Program-made: the position numbers and the translations under genes | Notes under the pieces: generated by a model | Databases searched by the model: none | Told to the model about the DNA's origin: nothing | The model's input: the letters and a program-made list of their open reading frames with translations, nothing else | Source of the DNA: an uncultured Lactobacillus sp. | Lineage (GTDB): Bacteria > Bacillota > Bacilli > Lactobacillales > Lactobacillaceae | Length of the DNA: 31,227 bases | Assembly: GCF_902491705.1 (NCBI RefSeq) | Contig: NZ_CABUIW010000024.1 | Span: forward strand, 1-31,227 | Reading direction: 5' to 3' | Shown here: positions 13,586 through 22,449 of the stretch, piece after piece | Layout: every line of letters starts with the position of its first letter | Position numbering within the stretch: the first letter of the stretch is position 1

Positions 13586-14099
13586 TCTTTTTAACATCCT
13601 CATCTGGTTCCTCATCAAGCTGAAAGACTAGCTCAGATTCTCCTTTATTGTATTCATTGATTCGAATGATGATCTTATCTTTTTTGGTAAAAAATCTAGC
13701 ACTTTTCACGTTAAAGATTAACGGCATATAGCCTCCACCTGCAGATTTAGAAACTTTTAGAACACGTTTTGGCAAATAATACTCTATCCGGTATTCTTCT
13801 TCACTACCATTTTTATTTACTTTTACAAAAGCTGCCTTTCGATCTTGCGAGCCATTTTTAACAGGATAAACGAGCTTAGTATCTTCGTCATGCAGATAAC
13901 GATCTAATTGCACATACGCATAAGCCACTTCATTCATATGCTGATTCTCACTCAAGTTAGCTTGCTTAACGCTCATTAATAAGTTTTGCAAAATAAACAA
14001 AACTAGCATTGTTACAAATAAAGAAAAAATCGCTTCACCCAGCATAAAGCCTTTAGTTTTTAACTGAGAATTTTTGTTTTGCATCCCGATCATAAACAT
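13557..14099 (-). CDS. comGF: ComGF-like minor pseudopilin
   Basis: A competence-pilus component of about 180 aa. After a short polar start it has a prepilin-like hydrophobic helix (KGFMLGEAIFSLFVTMLVLF), then a region matching ComGF (VAYAYVQLDRYLHDEDTKLV, EEYRIEYYLPKRVLKV, the beta-rich pilin body) and a highly charged tail (DEEPDEDVKKNEKEIKSK). The open frame begins at 14132, but the ribosome-binding-like AAGG suits the ATG at 14099; 14084 is also possible. It overlaps comGE on one side and comGG on the other, so translation is coupled along the operon. The product would sit in the membrane and help to assemble the ComGC pilus. Confidence 0.75.
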   Translation of the reverse strand: MFMIGMQNKNSQLKTKGFMLGEAIFSLFVTMLVLFILQNLLMSVKQANLSENQHMNEVAYAYVQLDRYLHDEDTKLVYPVKNGSQDRKAAFVKVNKNGSEEEYRIEYYLPKRVLKVSKSAGGGYMPLIFNVKSARFFTKKDKIIIRINEYNKGESELVFQLDEEPDEDVKKNEKEIKSKR

Positions 14100-14340
14100 A
14101 GTTATGCCCTGCCTTCTCATAAATTCGATCATGAACCATCACTTGATCTAAATTGCTTTCTTTTAAAACATGGTAGGCATATGCACGATCTGTTTTTAGT
14201 TCAATTTCTTTTCCATTTTTTTGGCTTTCACTAACTGTCAAATATAGACAAATTACGGCAGTCGTTGCAATAAACAGTGCAATAACGCTTTCTGCCATTA
14301 AGAATCCTTTTACTTTTTTCATTTTGGCACACGTCCCCAA
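14053..14340 (-). CDS. comGE: ComGE-like minor pseudopilin
   Basis: A 95-aa protein with a type-IV-pilin-like N-terminus: a short basic leader (KKVKGFLMAESVIALFI) with Glu five residues into the mature-like helix, then a hydrophobic segment of about 20 residues and a small polar domain. It fits the minor pseudopilin ComGE by order between comGD and comGF. It overlaps comGD by 22 bp. The true start may be the internal ATG just before KKVKGFL, which would bring the leader to the usual length. Its job is pilus assembly for DNA uptake at the membrane. Confidence 0.75.
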   Translation of the reverse strand: MGTCAKMKKVKGFLMAESVIALFIATTAVICLYLTVSESQKNGKEIELKTDRAYAYHVLKESNLDQVMVHDRIYEKAGHNYVYDRDAKQKFSVKN

Positions 14341-14741
14341 AGCATTTGATATTTCACACTTTTCTCCATTCCATAGCCTGAAAATGTCACTGTACCAGGT
14401 GATGAATAACCATGTTGATCAAAGTGAAATCGATTGATACCTGATATTTTCATATTTTTGTCTATATCAATTCTCTTACGGCATGTTGGACCACTTAATT
14501 TAAGATAATGAGAGCTTTCTGAAAAATTAATCAATACCCCTTCACCTGTAATAGTACCGATTCGTGAAGCTTGATCTAGTGCTGTAGCAACTTCTCTAAC
14601 TGTATTATCGAAAATTAAGCGTTCTTGATATTTTTTAAGATGCAAGCTGCCTATCAGCAATATGCCACAACAGATTCCTAAGGTAACCAATGTCTCAACT
14701 AAGGAAAAAGCGGATAGATTATTTTTGCTTTTAATCAACAT
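14319..14741 (-). CDS. comGD: ComGD minor pseudopilin
   Basis: A 140-aa pilin-like protein. The leader LIKSKNNLSAF is followed by SLVETLVTLGICCGILLIG, a class III prepilin cleavage site (A-F-S-L-V-E-T-L) with the conserved Glu at +5, and one hydrophobic helix. The rest is a small beta-rich domain that includes a conserved-looking FHFDQHGYSSPGTVTF, typical of GspH/ComGD proteins. The prepilin peptidase ComC would process it. It overlaps comGC by 11 bp. Position and motif together make the assignment firm. Confidence 0.85.
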   Translation of the reverse strand: MLIKSKNNLSAFSLVETLVTLGICCGILLIGSLHLKKYQERLIFDNTVREVATALDQASRIGTITGEGVLINFSESSHYLKLSGPTCRKRIDIDKNMKISGINRFHFDQHGYSSPGTVTFSGYGMEKSVKYQMLWGRVPK

Positions 14742-15063
14742 TGCTTATTTTTATGCCCTTATCAGTTGCTTTAACTAATTGATCCTTAGTTATATAGCCT
14801 GCTTTTTCCAGTGTCTCTAGATTAGCAGGCTTTTTTCCTTCATTATTTTCATACAATTGAATTTGTGTTTGCAATGTAGTTTTAAATGCATCCATAGTTT
14901 TTTCATCTGCTTTTTGCTTTTGACCAATCAAATTCGGCACAATTAACAAAATTAAAATTACGATAATTGCAATTACAACTACCATTTCAATCAAGGTAAA
15001 ACCTTCTTGACGACGGCTTTTTGCTAAAATATTCAATAAGTATTTCTTTAGTTTCTTTTTCAT
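14731..15063 (-). CDS. comGC: ComGC major competence pseudopilin
   Basis: The main subunit of the transformation pilus, which captures external DNA. At 110 aa it shows the canonical prepilin signature RRQEGFTLIEMVVVIAII: cleavage between G and F, Glu at +5, then a long hydrophobic helix. The mature domain contains PNLIGQKQKADEKTMDAF and the ComGC-like YENNEGKKPANLETLEKAGYI. The ATG at 15063 follows TAGGAGAAAAGTA, a good ribosome binding site. It is 10 bp downstream of comGB. Everything needed for processing and assembly is present. Confidence 0.95.
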   Translation of the reverse strand: MKKKLKKYLLNILAKSRRQEGFTLIEMVVVIAIIVILILLIVPNLIGQKQKADEKTMDAFKTTLQTQIQLYENNEGKKPANLETLEKAGYITKDQLVKATDKGIKISNVD

Positions 15064-15073
15064 TACTTTTCTC

Positions 15074-16075
15074 CTAAATGCCTTGCATCATCGAATACAT
15101 AGGCAGCAATAATTTTAAATACATCCCAATAATGCAAACGCCGATTAAAATAAAACAAATCGGCTGAATATTTACGACTAATTTTTCAATTTTCTCTGTT
15201 AAATCAAGAAACAAACTACGCCCTAAAATTAAGCACCTTTGACTCAAATTTTTTCTTTCTGAACCTGTCTTAAGCAAAATCAATAAACTATTGGGCAAAA
15301 ATTCTTCTTGTTTAACAATTTCTTCTAAATTCTTTCCTTCAGCTAGTTGACCGCCAACTTTTTGACCTAATGCCTGCTGCAAAGATCCTTCTTCTTGCTC
15401 TGAAGCATATTCGCACATTCTTTGAAGTGAAAAACCACTTGCAAGGAGCATCCCGATATCATAAACCAGCAAATAATTCACATACAGTGCTATAACCGGC
15501 CCGATTATTGGATACTTCGTCAAATTCTTCATCGAATCATAATCTTGCTTATTCAATAGCGTTATAATGCGGACTAAAAAATAAATTCCAATTAGCACTA
15601 AACCGATCAATAGCAGCATTACCAAGTCTCCAGAATGTTCACTAGTATCACTAAATTGCGTAGAGATAAAAGATTGCATAAAAACTAGCAAAACCGTCAT
15701 CATAATCGCTAGTACAAAAGGGTAAGACAATTCTGAGCGCAATTTTTTAATCTGTTCTTGCTTCAATCGATTTAAAGTAGCCAGCTGACTCAAGCACTCC
15801 GTTAAATTTCCTTGTTGTAAAGCCAAGTTAGCCTGGGTAACTGTTGTTTTAGAAAAACCTAATTTAAGCAGTTCACTACTAAAATTAGCTCCTTCTTTCA
15901 TCCTAGTAGCCAATTTTTCCATCAAGTTCTTTTTCTTAGGCCAAAGAGCTGGCATTAGTTCAATCGAATTAATTAATGAAAATCCATTATCCAAGCTATG
16001 CTTTAAATAATCTAAAAAGGCTAGCTGTTCTTCACCATTAAGCTTATCCTTGACGGAACTCCCAATATACTTCAT
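15074..16075 (-). CDS. comGB: ComGB, pilus assembly membrane platform protein
   Basis: A 333-aa polytopic protein of the GspF/PilC family, the inner-membrane platform on which the ComGA ATPase drives pilin polymerisation. It has two homologous GspF halves (residues about 15-130 and 205-330), with transmembrane helices around SYPFVLAIMMTVLLVFMQSF, LVMLLLIGLVLIGIYFLV and VNIQPICFILIGVCIIGMYL. The family motif region FLPNSLLILLKTGSERKNL is present. It overlaps the comGA 3' end by 32 bp. The length is normal for Gram-positive ComGB. Confidence 0.92.
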   Translation of the reverse strand: MKYIGSSVKDKLNGEEQLAFLDYLKHSLDNGFSLINSIELMPALWPKKKNLMEKLATRMKEGANFSSELLKLGFSKTTVTQANLALQQGNLTECLSQLATLNRLKQEQIKKLRSELSYPFVLAIMMTVLLVFMQSFISTQFSDTSEHSGDLVMLLLIGLVLIGIYFLVRIITLLNKQDYDSMKNLTKYPIIGPVIALYVNYLLVYDIGMLLASGFSLQRMCEYASEQEEGSLQQALGQKVGGQLAEGKNLEEIVKQEEFLPNSLLILLKTGSERKNLSQRCLILGRSLFLDLTEKIEKLVVNIQPICFILIGVCIIGMYLKLLLPMYSMMQGI

Positions 16076-17018
16076 CGCTAATCATTCCTCCTTTCTGCAA
16101 TAAACTCATATTCTTTTCCCAGTCAATAAATTCACCGCGAAATTCTTGTTCTATAGCATCTTTTAACACTTTGCCACTTGCAATATCCATTAAACATTTA
16201 GTCTGATTATGACTAGTCATCAAACGCTGATATGAAACTGCAGTTAAGCAGTTGGCTAGCTCATCTTTTCTAATGCCTAATCCTTCCAATCTAGATATTG
16301 TCTGTAGCGTACTCTTGGCATGCACTGTTGCAAATACCAAATGCCCACTTAATGCCGCATCTACTGCAAGACGAGCTGTTCCAGCATCGCGGATTTCTCC
16401 AATAATTAAGATATCTGGTCGATGGCGCAACGCAGCTTTCAACAAACTTTGATAATCAATTCCGGCTTCATTATTGACCTGTGATTGTAAAAAAGTGGCT
16501 TCATGAACTTCAACAGGATCTTCAATCGTCATTACGACCTTATTCTTGCCCATTTCTTTAGCAACTTCATACATTGTCGTAGTCTTACCAGAACCAGTCG
16601 GGCCACTTGTAATAATCAAGCCTCGGCGCAAAGCCAGACTTTTAATGATATTCATCTGTTCACTCATAAAATATTGGCTATGCTCAATGCCATAAATAAT
16701 TCTGACTACTAATGATTCTTGATCAGAAAAATCGCCTAAACTAGATAGTCGCAAATAATATTCTTGATCATTTGCATTAAATATCATCGCACCAACTTGC
16801 GGGCGACGATGTTCTGCAATATCCATTTGTGCGCTATACTTCAAGAAATTGATAATCTCTTGTCCTTCAGTTATTGGAAAAGACTTTTGTCTTTCAACAC
16901 CTTTACTAGTTCTAAATTCCACCACAGTTTCTTTTCTCTTCGGGAAAAAGAAAATATCACTGACTTTATTTGCCACAGCAGAAACAAGCAAATTATTGAT
17001 GATCTCTTTTGTTTTCAT
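16044..17018 (-). CDS. comGA: ComGA, competence pilus traffic ATPase
   Basis: The cytoplasmic secretion ATPase that powers the transformation pilus. At 324 aa it contains Walker A GPTGSGKTT at residues 139-147, an Asp box (TIEDPVEV), Walker B ILIIGEIRD and a His box (GHLVFATVHAKST), all of the GspE/PilB family. It lacks the long N-terminal domain of Gram-negative homologues, as ComGA does. The ATG at 17018 has AAGGAGG 6 nt upstream, the strongest ribosome binding site in the operon. It is the first gene of comGABCDEFG, and all seven are coupled by overlaps or very short gaps. Confidence 0.96.
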   Translation of the reverse strand: MKTKEIINNLLVSAVANKVSDIFFFPKRKETVVEFRTSKGVERQKSFPITEGQEIINFLKYSAQMDIAEHRRPQVGAMIFNANDQEYYLRLSSLGDFSDQESLVVRIIYGIEHSQYFMSEQMNIIKSLALRRGLIITSGPTGSGKTTTMYEVAKEMGKNKVVMTIEDPVEVHEATFLQSQVNNEAGIDYQSLLKAALRHRPDILIIGEIRDAGTARLAVDAALSGHLVFATVHAKSTLQTISRLEGLGIRKDELANCLTAVSYQRLMTSHNQTKCLMDIASGKVLKDAIEQEFRGEFIDWEKNMSLLQKGGMISDEVYWEFRQG

Positions 17019-17070
17019 AAAAACCTCCTTTTTTACCTCACACTATTTATTACGCAAAAAAAGGGCGTTT
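17019..17070 (-). promoter_or_regulatory. comG leader with a possible ComX/sigma-H type box
   Basis: Upstream of comGA, read on the minus strand, a T-rich run is followed by TGCGTAATA, about 40 nt ahead of the ATG. This is one insertion and one change away from the competence box TACGAATA used by ComX/SigH-like factors in lactic acid bacteria. No sigma-A promoter of good quality is visible in the same stretch. The match is weak and depends on family knowledge. Confidence 0.3.
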
Positions 17071-17160
17071 TTTTCTGAGAAAAACAAAAAAATTTGCAAA
17101 CAGCTAAAAATGTTAATTTAAAGCCATTTGCAAATTAAGTAAATATTAAATCAAAGCATA

Positions 17161-17196
17161 AAAAAATAGCTTAATCAAAATGATCAAGCTATTTTT
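17161..17196 (-). terminator. Terminator after yebC
   Basis: AAAATAGCTT-ATCA pairs with TGAT-AAGCTATTTT with one mismatch and a 3-nt loop, T-rich on both sides. It separates yebC from the comG operon, so comG needs its own promoter. Confidence 0.85.
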
Positions 17197-17203
17197 GTTT
17201 TAA

Positions 17204-17932
17204 TTAGTCTTCATCAGCTGCAGCAGTGTAAACGTTTTGAACATCGTCACTATCTTCCAAAGCATCGATTAAGTGTTCAAATTGTTCCTTCTTATCTGCT
17301 GGAACAGGAGTGGTGTTTTGTGGAATCATAGTTAATTCAGCATCAGCAAGCTTGTAACCATCCTTGATAAGAGCGTCACGAACTGATGCAAATTCCTTAG
17401 GATCAGTGTAAATTTCGTATGCGTCATCACTGGTTTGTAAATCATCGCCACCAGCGTCTATAACATCAAGCAACATTTGATCTTCATCAGCATCAGTAGT
17501 TGAACGGTCAATTACGATGTAGCCTTTACGGTCAAACATGTATGCAACTGAACCAGTAGCACCAAGTGAGCCACCATTACGAGTGAATGCAACACGAACA
17601 TCTGAAGCAGTACGGTTCTTGTTATCAGTCAATGCTTCTACAAAGACAGCAACACCACCTGGAGCGTAGCCTTCGTAAGTGATTTCGTCGTAGTGTTCTT
17701 CTGATCCACCTTCGGCCTTCTTGATCGCACGCTTGATGTTATCCTTAGGCATGTTGTTTGAACGTGCCTTATCAATTACCATACGTAATGTAGGATTCCC
17801 ATCAGGATCAGGACCACCACTCTTTGCAGCCATGTAAATTTCACGAGATAACTTTTGGAAAATTTTACCTCTCTTTGCGTCTTGCGCATTCTTGCGGCCT
17901 TGAATATTGTGCCATTTTGAATGTCCTGACAT
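17204..17932 (-). CDS. yebC: YebC/PmpR family protein
   Basis: A 242-aa protein of the widespread YebC family. Members have been described as DNA-binding regulators and, more recently, as factors that help ribosomes through difficult stretches such as polyproline. It starts with the family signature MSGHSKWHNIQGRKNAQDAK and contains GGPDPDGNPTLR, AKSNNMPKDNI-like ARSNNMPKDNIKRAI, and YEGYAPGGVAVFVEALTDN. All three domains are present at the usual length. It lies directly upstream of comG, as in other lactobacilli, but is separated from it by a terminator. The start at 17932 has AAGAAAGAAGGATCCTT upstream. Confidence 0.96.
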   Translation of the reverse strand: MSGHSKWHNIQGRKNAQDAKRGKIFQKLSREIYMAAKSGGPDPDGNPTLRMVIDKARSNNMPKDNIKRAIKKAEGGSEEHYDEITYEGYAPGGVAVFVEALTDNKNRTASDVRVAFTRNGGSLGATGSVAYMFDRKGYIVIDRSTTDADEDQMLLDVIDAGGDDLQTSDDAYEIYTDPKEFASVRDALIKDGYKLADAELTMIPQNTTPVPADKKEQFEHLIDALEDSDDVQNVYTAAADED

Positions 17933-18016
17933 AAGGATCCTTCTTTCTTTTTTCTAATATTAATTAACGTTATTATCTTAACTCACAGTACTCAAAAATT
18001 CAATGGTGTCAAATAT

Positions 18017-18538
18017 TTAAACTGATTTTTTATTGGTAAAATATTTGTTTTTGATAAATAGTACAATCATTACCAAAACAATTGCACAAAATGCACCTGT
18101 TCCATCAAGCATAACGTCGTGTACGCTAGGGGTTCGATCCCCAGTTAAAAATTGGTGATATTCATCAAATGCTGCTAAAGCAATTGTAATTAGCCAAGTC
18201 AAAATTGGTGCTACCCATTTAATCTTAAAAATGCGACGCATCCCCAAATAACCAAAACCACCTAGCAAAAAGTAGGAACCAAAGTGTGCCATTTTTCGCA
18301 ATACAAACTGAGCTAGACCTGCTCTGCCATCTACTTGAACATTATGAACTCGTCCGCCATAAGTAAAATTCCAGCCTGAAACGATATTTTCCAGCCAACC
18401 AAATTTGCTATTCATGACCCCTTTATGGAGTTCTTGCTGCTGGTAAGTCATCGAACTAGAAACAAACAACATCACCAGCACAGCTAAGGCCAACAATAAA
18501 AATATTTTTTCCCATTTAGTAAAGTGAAACTTATTCAT
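18017..18538 (-). CDS. VanZ-like membrane protein
   Basis: A 173-aa protein with four predicted transmembrane helices: residues about 12-28 (IFLLLALAVLVMLFVSS), 85-105 (MAHFGSYFLLGGFGYLGM), 112-128 and 150-166. It carries the VanZ family motifs KMAHFGSYFLLGG and AFDEYHQFLTGDRTPSVHDV(M)LDGTGA. VanZ proteins confer low-level teicoplanin resistance in enterococci, but chromosomal homologues are common and their role is not settled. This one is probably a housekeeping envelope protein. It stands alone between rpsN and yebC. Confidence 0.88.
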   Translation of the reverse strand: MNKFHFTKWEKIFLLLALAVLVMLFVSSSMTYQQQELHKGVMNSKFGWLENIVSGWNFTYGGRVHNVQVDGRAGLAQFVLRKMAHFGSYFLLGGFGYLGMRRIFKIKWVAPILTWLITIALAAFDEYHQFLTGDRTPSVHDVMLDGTGAFCAIVLVMIVLFIKNKYFTNKKSV

Positions 18539-18623
18539 TAAAATTTTTCCTATCCAATCTTATCTCTGTGTTTACTTTACCAAAAATAAGGCTAACTAAT
18601 TGATAAGAAAAAATAAATTTCGA

Positions 18624-18650
18624 CAAAAAAAGCCCGAATAATAATCAGGC
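18624..18650 (-). terminator. Terminator after rpsN
   Basis: GCCTGA pairs with TTCGGGC around a short A+T loop, followed on the minus strand by seven T. It ends the small-peptide/rpsN transcript. Confidence 0.8.
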
Positions 18651-18671
18651 CTGCTATATATTAGAAAAATT

Positions 18672-18857
18672 TTACCAGCTAGCTTTCTTAACGCCAGGAA
18701 GTTGGCCCTTATGAGCTAAATCTCTCATGCATTCTCTGCAAAGACCAAACTTGCGGTAAACAGAATGTGGTCTACCACAGCGTTCACAACGTGTGTATTC
18801 TCTAGTTGAAAATTTTGCTACTTTTTTATTACGAATAATTTGTGATGTTTTTGCCAT
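18672..18857 (-). CDS. rpsN: 30S ribosomal protein S14, type Z (zinc-binding)
   Basis: A 61-aa S14 protein of the 30S head. It has the zinc ribbon C24-x2-C27 (CERC) and C40-x2-C43 (CREC) and ends KGQLPGVKKASW, the invariant S14 tail. All four zinc ligands are intact. S14 is normally encoded in the spc operon; here it stands alone next to yebC and vanZ, so it may be a second copy or a relocated gene. GAGGTTTTT precedes the ATG. A 33-aa ORF ends 8 bp upstream and is probably co-transcribed. Confidence 0.95.
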   Translation of the reverse strand: MAKTSQIIRNKKVAKFSTREYTRCERCGRPHSVYRKFGLCRECMRDLAHKGQLPGVKKASW

Positions 18858-18865
18858 AAAAACCT

Positions 18866-18967
18866 CTATCTATGTTTTCTAACTCTTTCTACAGCAGGCT
18901 TTTTCTCCTTAATTAAGAAATATAAGCCTACAAAAATAATACCGATTGCAATAAGTTGTGCGTTCAT
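18866..18967 (-). CDS. 33-aa single-span membrane peptide upstream of rpsN
   Basis: A small ORF with good support: AAGGGAGTGG lies about 9 nt ahead of the ATG at 18967, and the stop is 8 bp from the rpsN start. The product is MNAQLIAIGIIFVGLYFLIK followed by a basic tail (EKKPAVERVRKHR). It has one transmembrane helix at residues 4-19 and a positive C-terminus, so the tail should stay inside. Upstream on the minus strand TATAAT (complement of 19017-19022) is a likely -10. I know no function. It may be a membrane microprotein or a leader peptide influencing rpsN translation. Confidence 0.65.
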   Translation of the reverse strand: MNAQLIAIGIIFVGLYFLIKEKKPAVERVRKHR

Positions 18968-19135
18968 CCATATCCACTCCCTTCTTTTTGTCATTTCTTA
19001 CTTTTTGTTAGTTATAATTATACATGCTTACATAAAATAAGTAAAGTGCTAAATGCAAAAATAGAAAGCGTTTTACACTAGTCAGACCAATGATTAGTAG
19101 ATAAAATTTATATTGGAATAAGAAAGGAAGACTGA

Positions 19136-19195
19136 ATGATAGAAAAATTTAAAAATAAATCTCCAGTACCTTTTTCTATTGATGGGAGTAAATAA
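19136..19195 (+). CDS. 19-codon ORF ahead of the permease: remnant or leader
   Basis: An ATG at 19136 behind AAGGAAG encodes MIEKFKNKSPVPFSIDGSK and stops 29 bp before the permease start. The strong ribosome binding site suggests it was, or is, translated. It could be the N-terminal stub of a deleted gene (for example a partner enzyme of the permease) or a leader peptide. Nothing further can be said. Confidence 0.35.
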   Translation: MIEKFKNKSPVPFSIDGSK

Positions 19196-19224
19196 TTTTT
19201 TAAATAGAAAAGGATGAAAACTAC

Positions 19225-20850
19225 TTGGACGATTTAACCTCAACTGGCAAAATGAAGACCATCACCTGGCCTGTTTTAACTTTGATGGCACTTTGTACTG
19301 TTATCGGCTTGGATGATATCATGTACAACTTTCAAAACCAAGGGATGCCCGTTATCACCTCTTGGATTATCATGTGTTTACTTTATGTAACACCTTATTC
19401 ATTAATGGTTGGACAATTAGGTTCAACTTTTAGTAGCGAAGGCGGTGGCCTTTCATCATGGGTACGTGGTACTGATGGTGAATTCTTAGGCTACTTCACT
19501 GCTTGGACCTACTGAGCTGCTTCAATTCCTTACGCAGTTGACTCAGCTAACGAAATTATTGTCGACTTAGGTTGGGCATTAACTGGTTCTAAGGCATTTC
19601 AGGATAAAATTCCTACTACTATGTTTGCCGCTCTTACCTTCGTTGTATTTATTGTATTTATTATCGTTGAACACCACTTTGCTAACTCAATGGAATTTCT
19701 TTCCAGTATTGGTGGTGGCTTAATGGTAATCATGACCGTCTTGTTTGTTTTCCTTGCATTCGTAGGATTAGCAAAATCAGGTGGTCATATGGCAACTCAA
19801 CCATTTACTTGGCACACAATTGTACCTAAGTTTGATTTGCACTATTGGTCAACTGTGGGGATGCTTATTTATGCTATGAACGGTTGTGAATTAGTTGCTC
19901 CATACGTAACTAAGATGAAGAAGCCTAAGTCAGACTTCCCTAAGGCAATGATTGCTTTAGCTATCATGACTGCATTTTTAACCATCCTTGGTTCATTTGC
20001 ACTTGGTATCTACTTTGACGCATACCATATTCCAAATGACTTGAAGATGAACGGTGCTTACTACGTCTTTGACATGGTTGGTCAACAATTCGGTATGGGC
20101 AAATTCTTACTTTACCTTTGGGCTTGGACTTCATTATTGTTCAACTGTGCTTTAGTTGCCGTATTACTAGACGCAATGACTAGAATGCTTATCTCTGATA
20201 CTGGTGATAAGTACATGCCTAAGTTCTTGCGTAAGAAGGACAAAAATGGCCTTCCAATTAACGGTTACATTTTAACTGTTGCACTTTCATCATTTATTAT
20301 GATTTTAGGTATCTTCTTACCTGACATGAATGATATCTTCAACTGGTTACTTAACTTGAACTCAATTGTTTCTCCAGGTGTAACCTGCTGGATCTTCTAC
20401 TCATTCATGAGAGTAAGAAAGAACTCAAAGAAATATCCTTCTAAGTACGTTTATATTAAGAATGATAAACTTGCTTGGCTTGTTGGACTTGCCTTATTAG
20501 TAGTTACTGCTGTTGCTACAGTATTAGGCTTTGCACCACAAGATGTTAAGCAAGGCAGCGGTCTTTGGTGGTATGAATTAATCATCAACATCGTGGCCGT
20601 AATCGTCTTAATTGGTTTGGGTGCAATTTTACCTGGAATTAGACGTCGTGAAGAAGAATACGGTATTGCCTTTGATAAATCACAATGGATTTGGATGGGA
20701 ATTATCATTATTGGTTCTATCATTCTTGATGTATGGCTTGGTAGTACCAAGATTCCAGCAAGAATCACAATGATTATAATTGAAGCTATTGCTGCTTTAA
20801 TTATTACTTGGCTTGTCGGACGCAGAAAACCTCAACAAGCAACTAAGTAA
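19225..20850 (+). pseudogene. APC-family amino-acid permease, nonsense mutation
   Basis: A cytoplasmic-membrane amino-acid/polyamine/organocation transporter, about 541 aa with 12 or more hydrophobic segments. The first 96 codons (TTG start at 19225, AAAGGA 10 nt upstream) run to TAWTY, then a TGA at 19513-19515. The same frame continues without any other stop: AASIPYAVDSANEII and onward to RRKPQQATK. A Trp codon (TGG) is expected at this place, so one G-to-A change ended the protein. The sequence SEGGGLSSWVRG and the C-terminal basic loop recall GadC/YjeM-like antiporters, but the substrate is not readable. The remainder from the ATG at 19621 (409 aa) is unlikely to fold as a transporter. 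The upstream ATG at 19214 is out of frame, so the N-terminus may also be altered. Confidence 0.85.
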
Positions 20851-20876
20851 AATACAAATTATAAAAAGCTCGCAAA

Positions 20877-20955
20877 ACAATGTCATTAAGTTAAGGCATT
20901 GACAAAATTCAACTGCTTTTATAGAACTCAAATCATTTTGATTTGGGTTCTTTTT
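20877..20955 (+). repeat. 79-bp inverted repeat, left copy, with internal hairpin
   Basis: Starting ACAATGTCATTAAGTTAAGG, this segment matches the reverse complement of 24100-24178 with about five mismatches. Its inner part forms a hairpin (AGAACTCAAATC / GATTTGGGTTCT) followed by TTTTTT, a working terminator shape after the permease pseudogene. It is probably a terminal repeat of the insertion-sequence nest or a MITE-like copy. Confidence 0.75.
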
Positions 20956-20994
20956 TATCTCCATTTTTGCATGCGAAAATAGCTGATTTCTTTA

Positions 20995-22329
20995 TTAAGT
21001 TACACGATAGATGAAATAAACTGGAGGTTGAACTTTTATAGCTCTGGTATATTTACGACCTGGTCGGACTGATACAGTATAACGACTGATTCTATTTAAC
21101 ATTTTAAAGAATACTTGATCAGATAAGGATTTAAGATAATGTTTATGAATGATAGAGCAAGCCATCTTGAAGTTGATAATATAACCATATTTGTAATGTT
21201 TTTGCGGTACATAGGCCTGGCAATCTATTTGGCTATTTACGTTAAACATGATCATATGAGCTAAAATTTCCATTTCAACGAATTTATCTTGCTTAGAATG
21301 AAATTGTACGCAGCCTAAATCGTATTTTAATTTTCTAAACGAGCTTTCAATACCCCAACGCAGGTGATATAGCTCTTTCATACGTGACAATGAGAAATCT
21401 TTTCGATTTAAATTTGTCAAAACAACTTACCATTCTTCTTTGCCAGAATCTCGGTCATTGATTCTAAACTTAATTGTACAAAAATTTTCAAAATCCCATC
21501 GAGCATCTTGAGTATTTTTAGAACAATATTTTTTATAATGCTTCTTTTTGTGCATTACTAAATGGATATTTTCATATTTATGATGAGTAGTATAATATCG
21601 ATTTGAAATAGTGACTTTACAGCCAATATCGGTATCGCATTCCTCATCTGGCAATGAAACTATTTCTTTGATTCCACCAATACCCGTTTTAGTACGGATG
21701 ATATAGCTACAGTTAGGCAAACGATTACAGTTTTCAATTAGATTGAAGCTGCTATAGCCACGATCCATCGTGACAATATATGGACCACATTCTAATCTTT
21801 TAAGCATTTCAATAGCTGCGCTACGTTCATCCATTTTAGTTTTTGGTTGGAAAACACAATCTTGATAAGTATTATTAAGTAAATCGTAGATAGCATTAGC
21901 GTGCAGTTGACAAATAGGTTTAGGAGAATGATTAGCTATTATATTTTTAGAATTTGGATTGAAAAGCTGGTTAAAATCAGAACCATCAATAGCGAAAAGA
22001 CGATACTGATGATCTAAAAGCTGCACATTAGATAGCCCTTGATTAAATGCATTTAAAATATGTTTAAAACATTCAGGCGTTAGCTTAGATTTTTGTTGGA
22101 CATAAGCAGAAGCTGTCATTAGTTTATCTTCATCTTCAAAGGCATCATCAAGTTCTTTTTCCAAACTATTTCCCTGCATGTTAAGTGTAGTTTTAATCAA
22201 AGTAAAAGCATCAAGCTTACGCTTTCTGGTAAAGGCCGAAGGCGAATCAATAAAATCATGAATATGGTCTGCAGTTTCGTTGATAATTTGATCTAAGCGC
22301 TTTAAAATATTGGTATGAAGGTTTTTCAT
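20995..22329 (-). pseudogene. IS4-family transposase with an in-frame stop codon
   Basis: A DDE transposase on the minus strand. The first 300 codons (start 22329) contain FAIDGSDFN (first Asp) and IVTMDRGYSS (second Asp). A TAA at 21427-21429 follows GKEEW. The frame then continues unbroken (VVLTNLNRKDFSL) to 20995. It includes the IS4 signature Y-x2-R-x3-E-x6-K in YHLRWGIESSFRKLK, which carries the catalytic Glu. Because that Glu is beyond the stop, the truncated protein cannot be active. A Glu codon (GAA) changed to TAA is the simplest explanation. Total length would be about 444 aa, normal for the family. Confidence 0.88.
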
Positions 22330-22449
22330 ATTAATACCTGAACTTTCTATGAAAGACCCGAATAATATAGCGATGAGAGGGAGGGCTCCAACCTTTCTCT
22401 TTTATTTTACGAAGAAGAGAATAAAAAGAGTAAAAAACATACTAACCTA

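Noticed and set aside
19060..19078. cre site ahead of the permease (AGAAAGCGTTTTACAC)
   Set aside because: Matches the core AAGCG only; the flanking TG and CA positions fail.
19513..19515. Selenocysteine or programmed readthrough at the permease TGA
   Set aside because: No family precedent in this transporter group and no visible selenocysteine insertion element. The family expects Trp, so a nonsense mutation is simpler.
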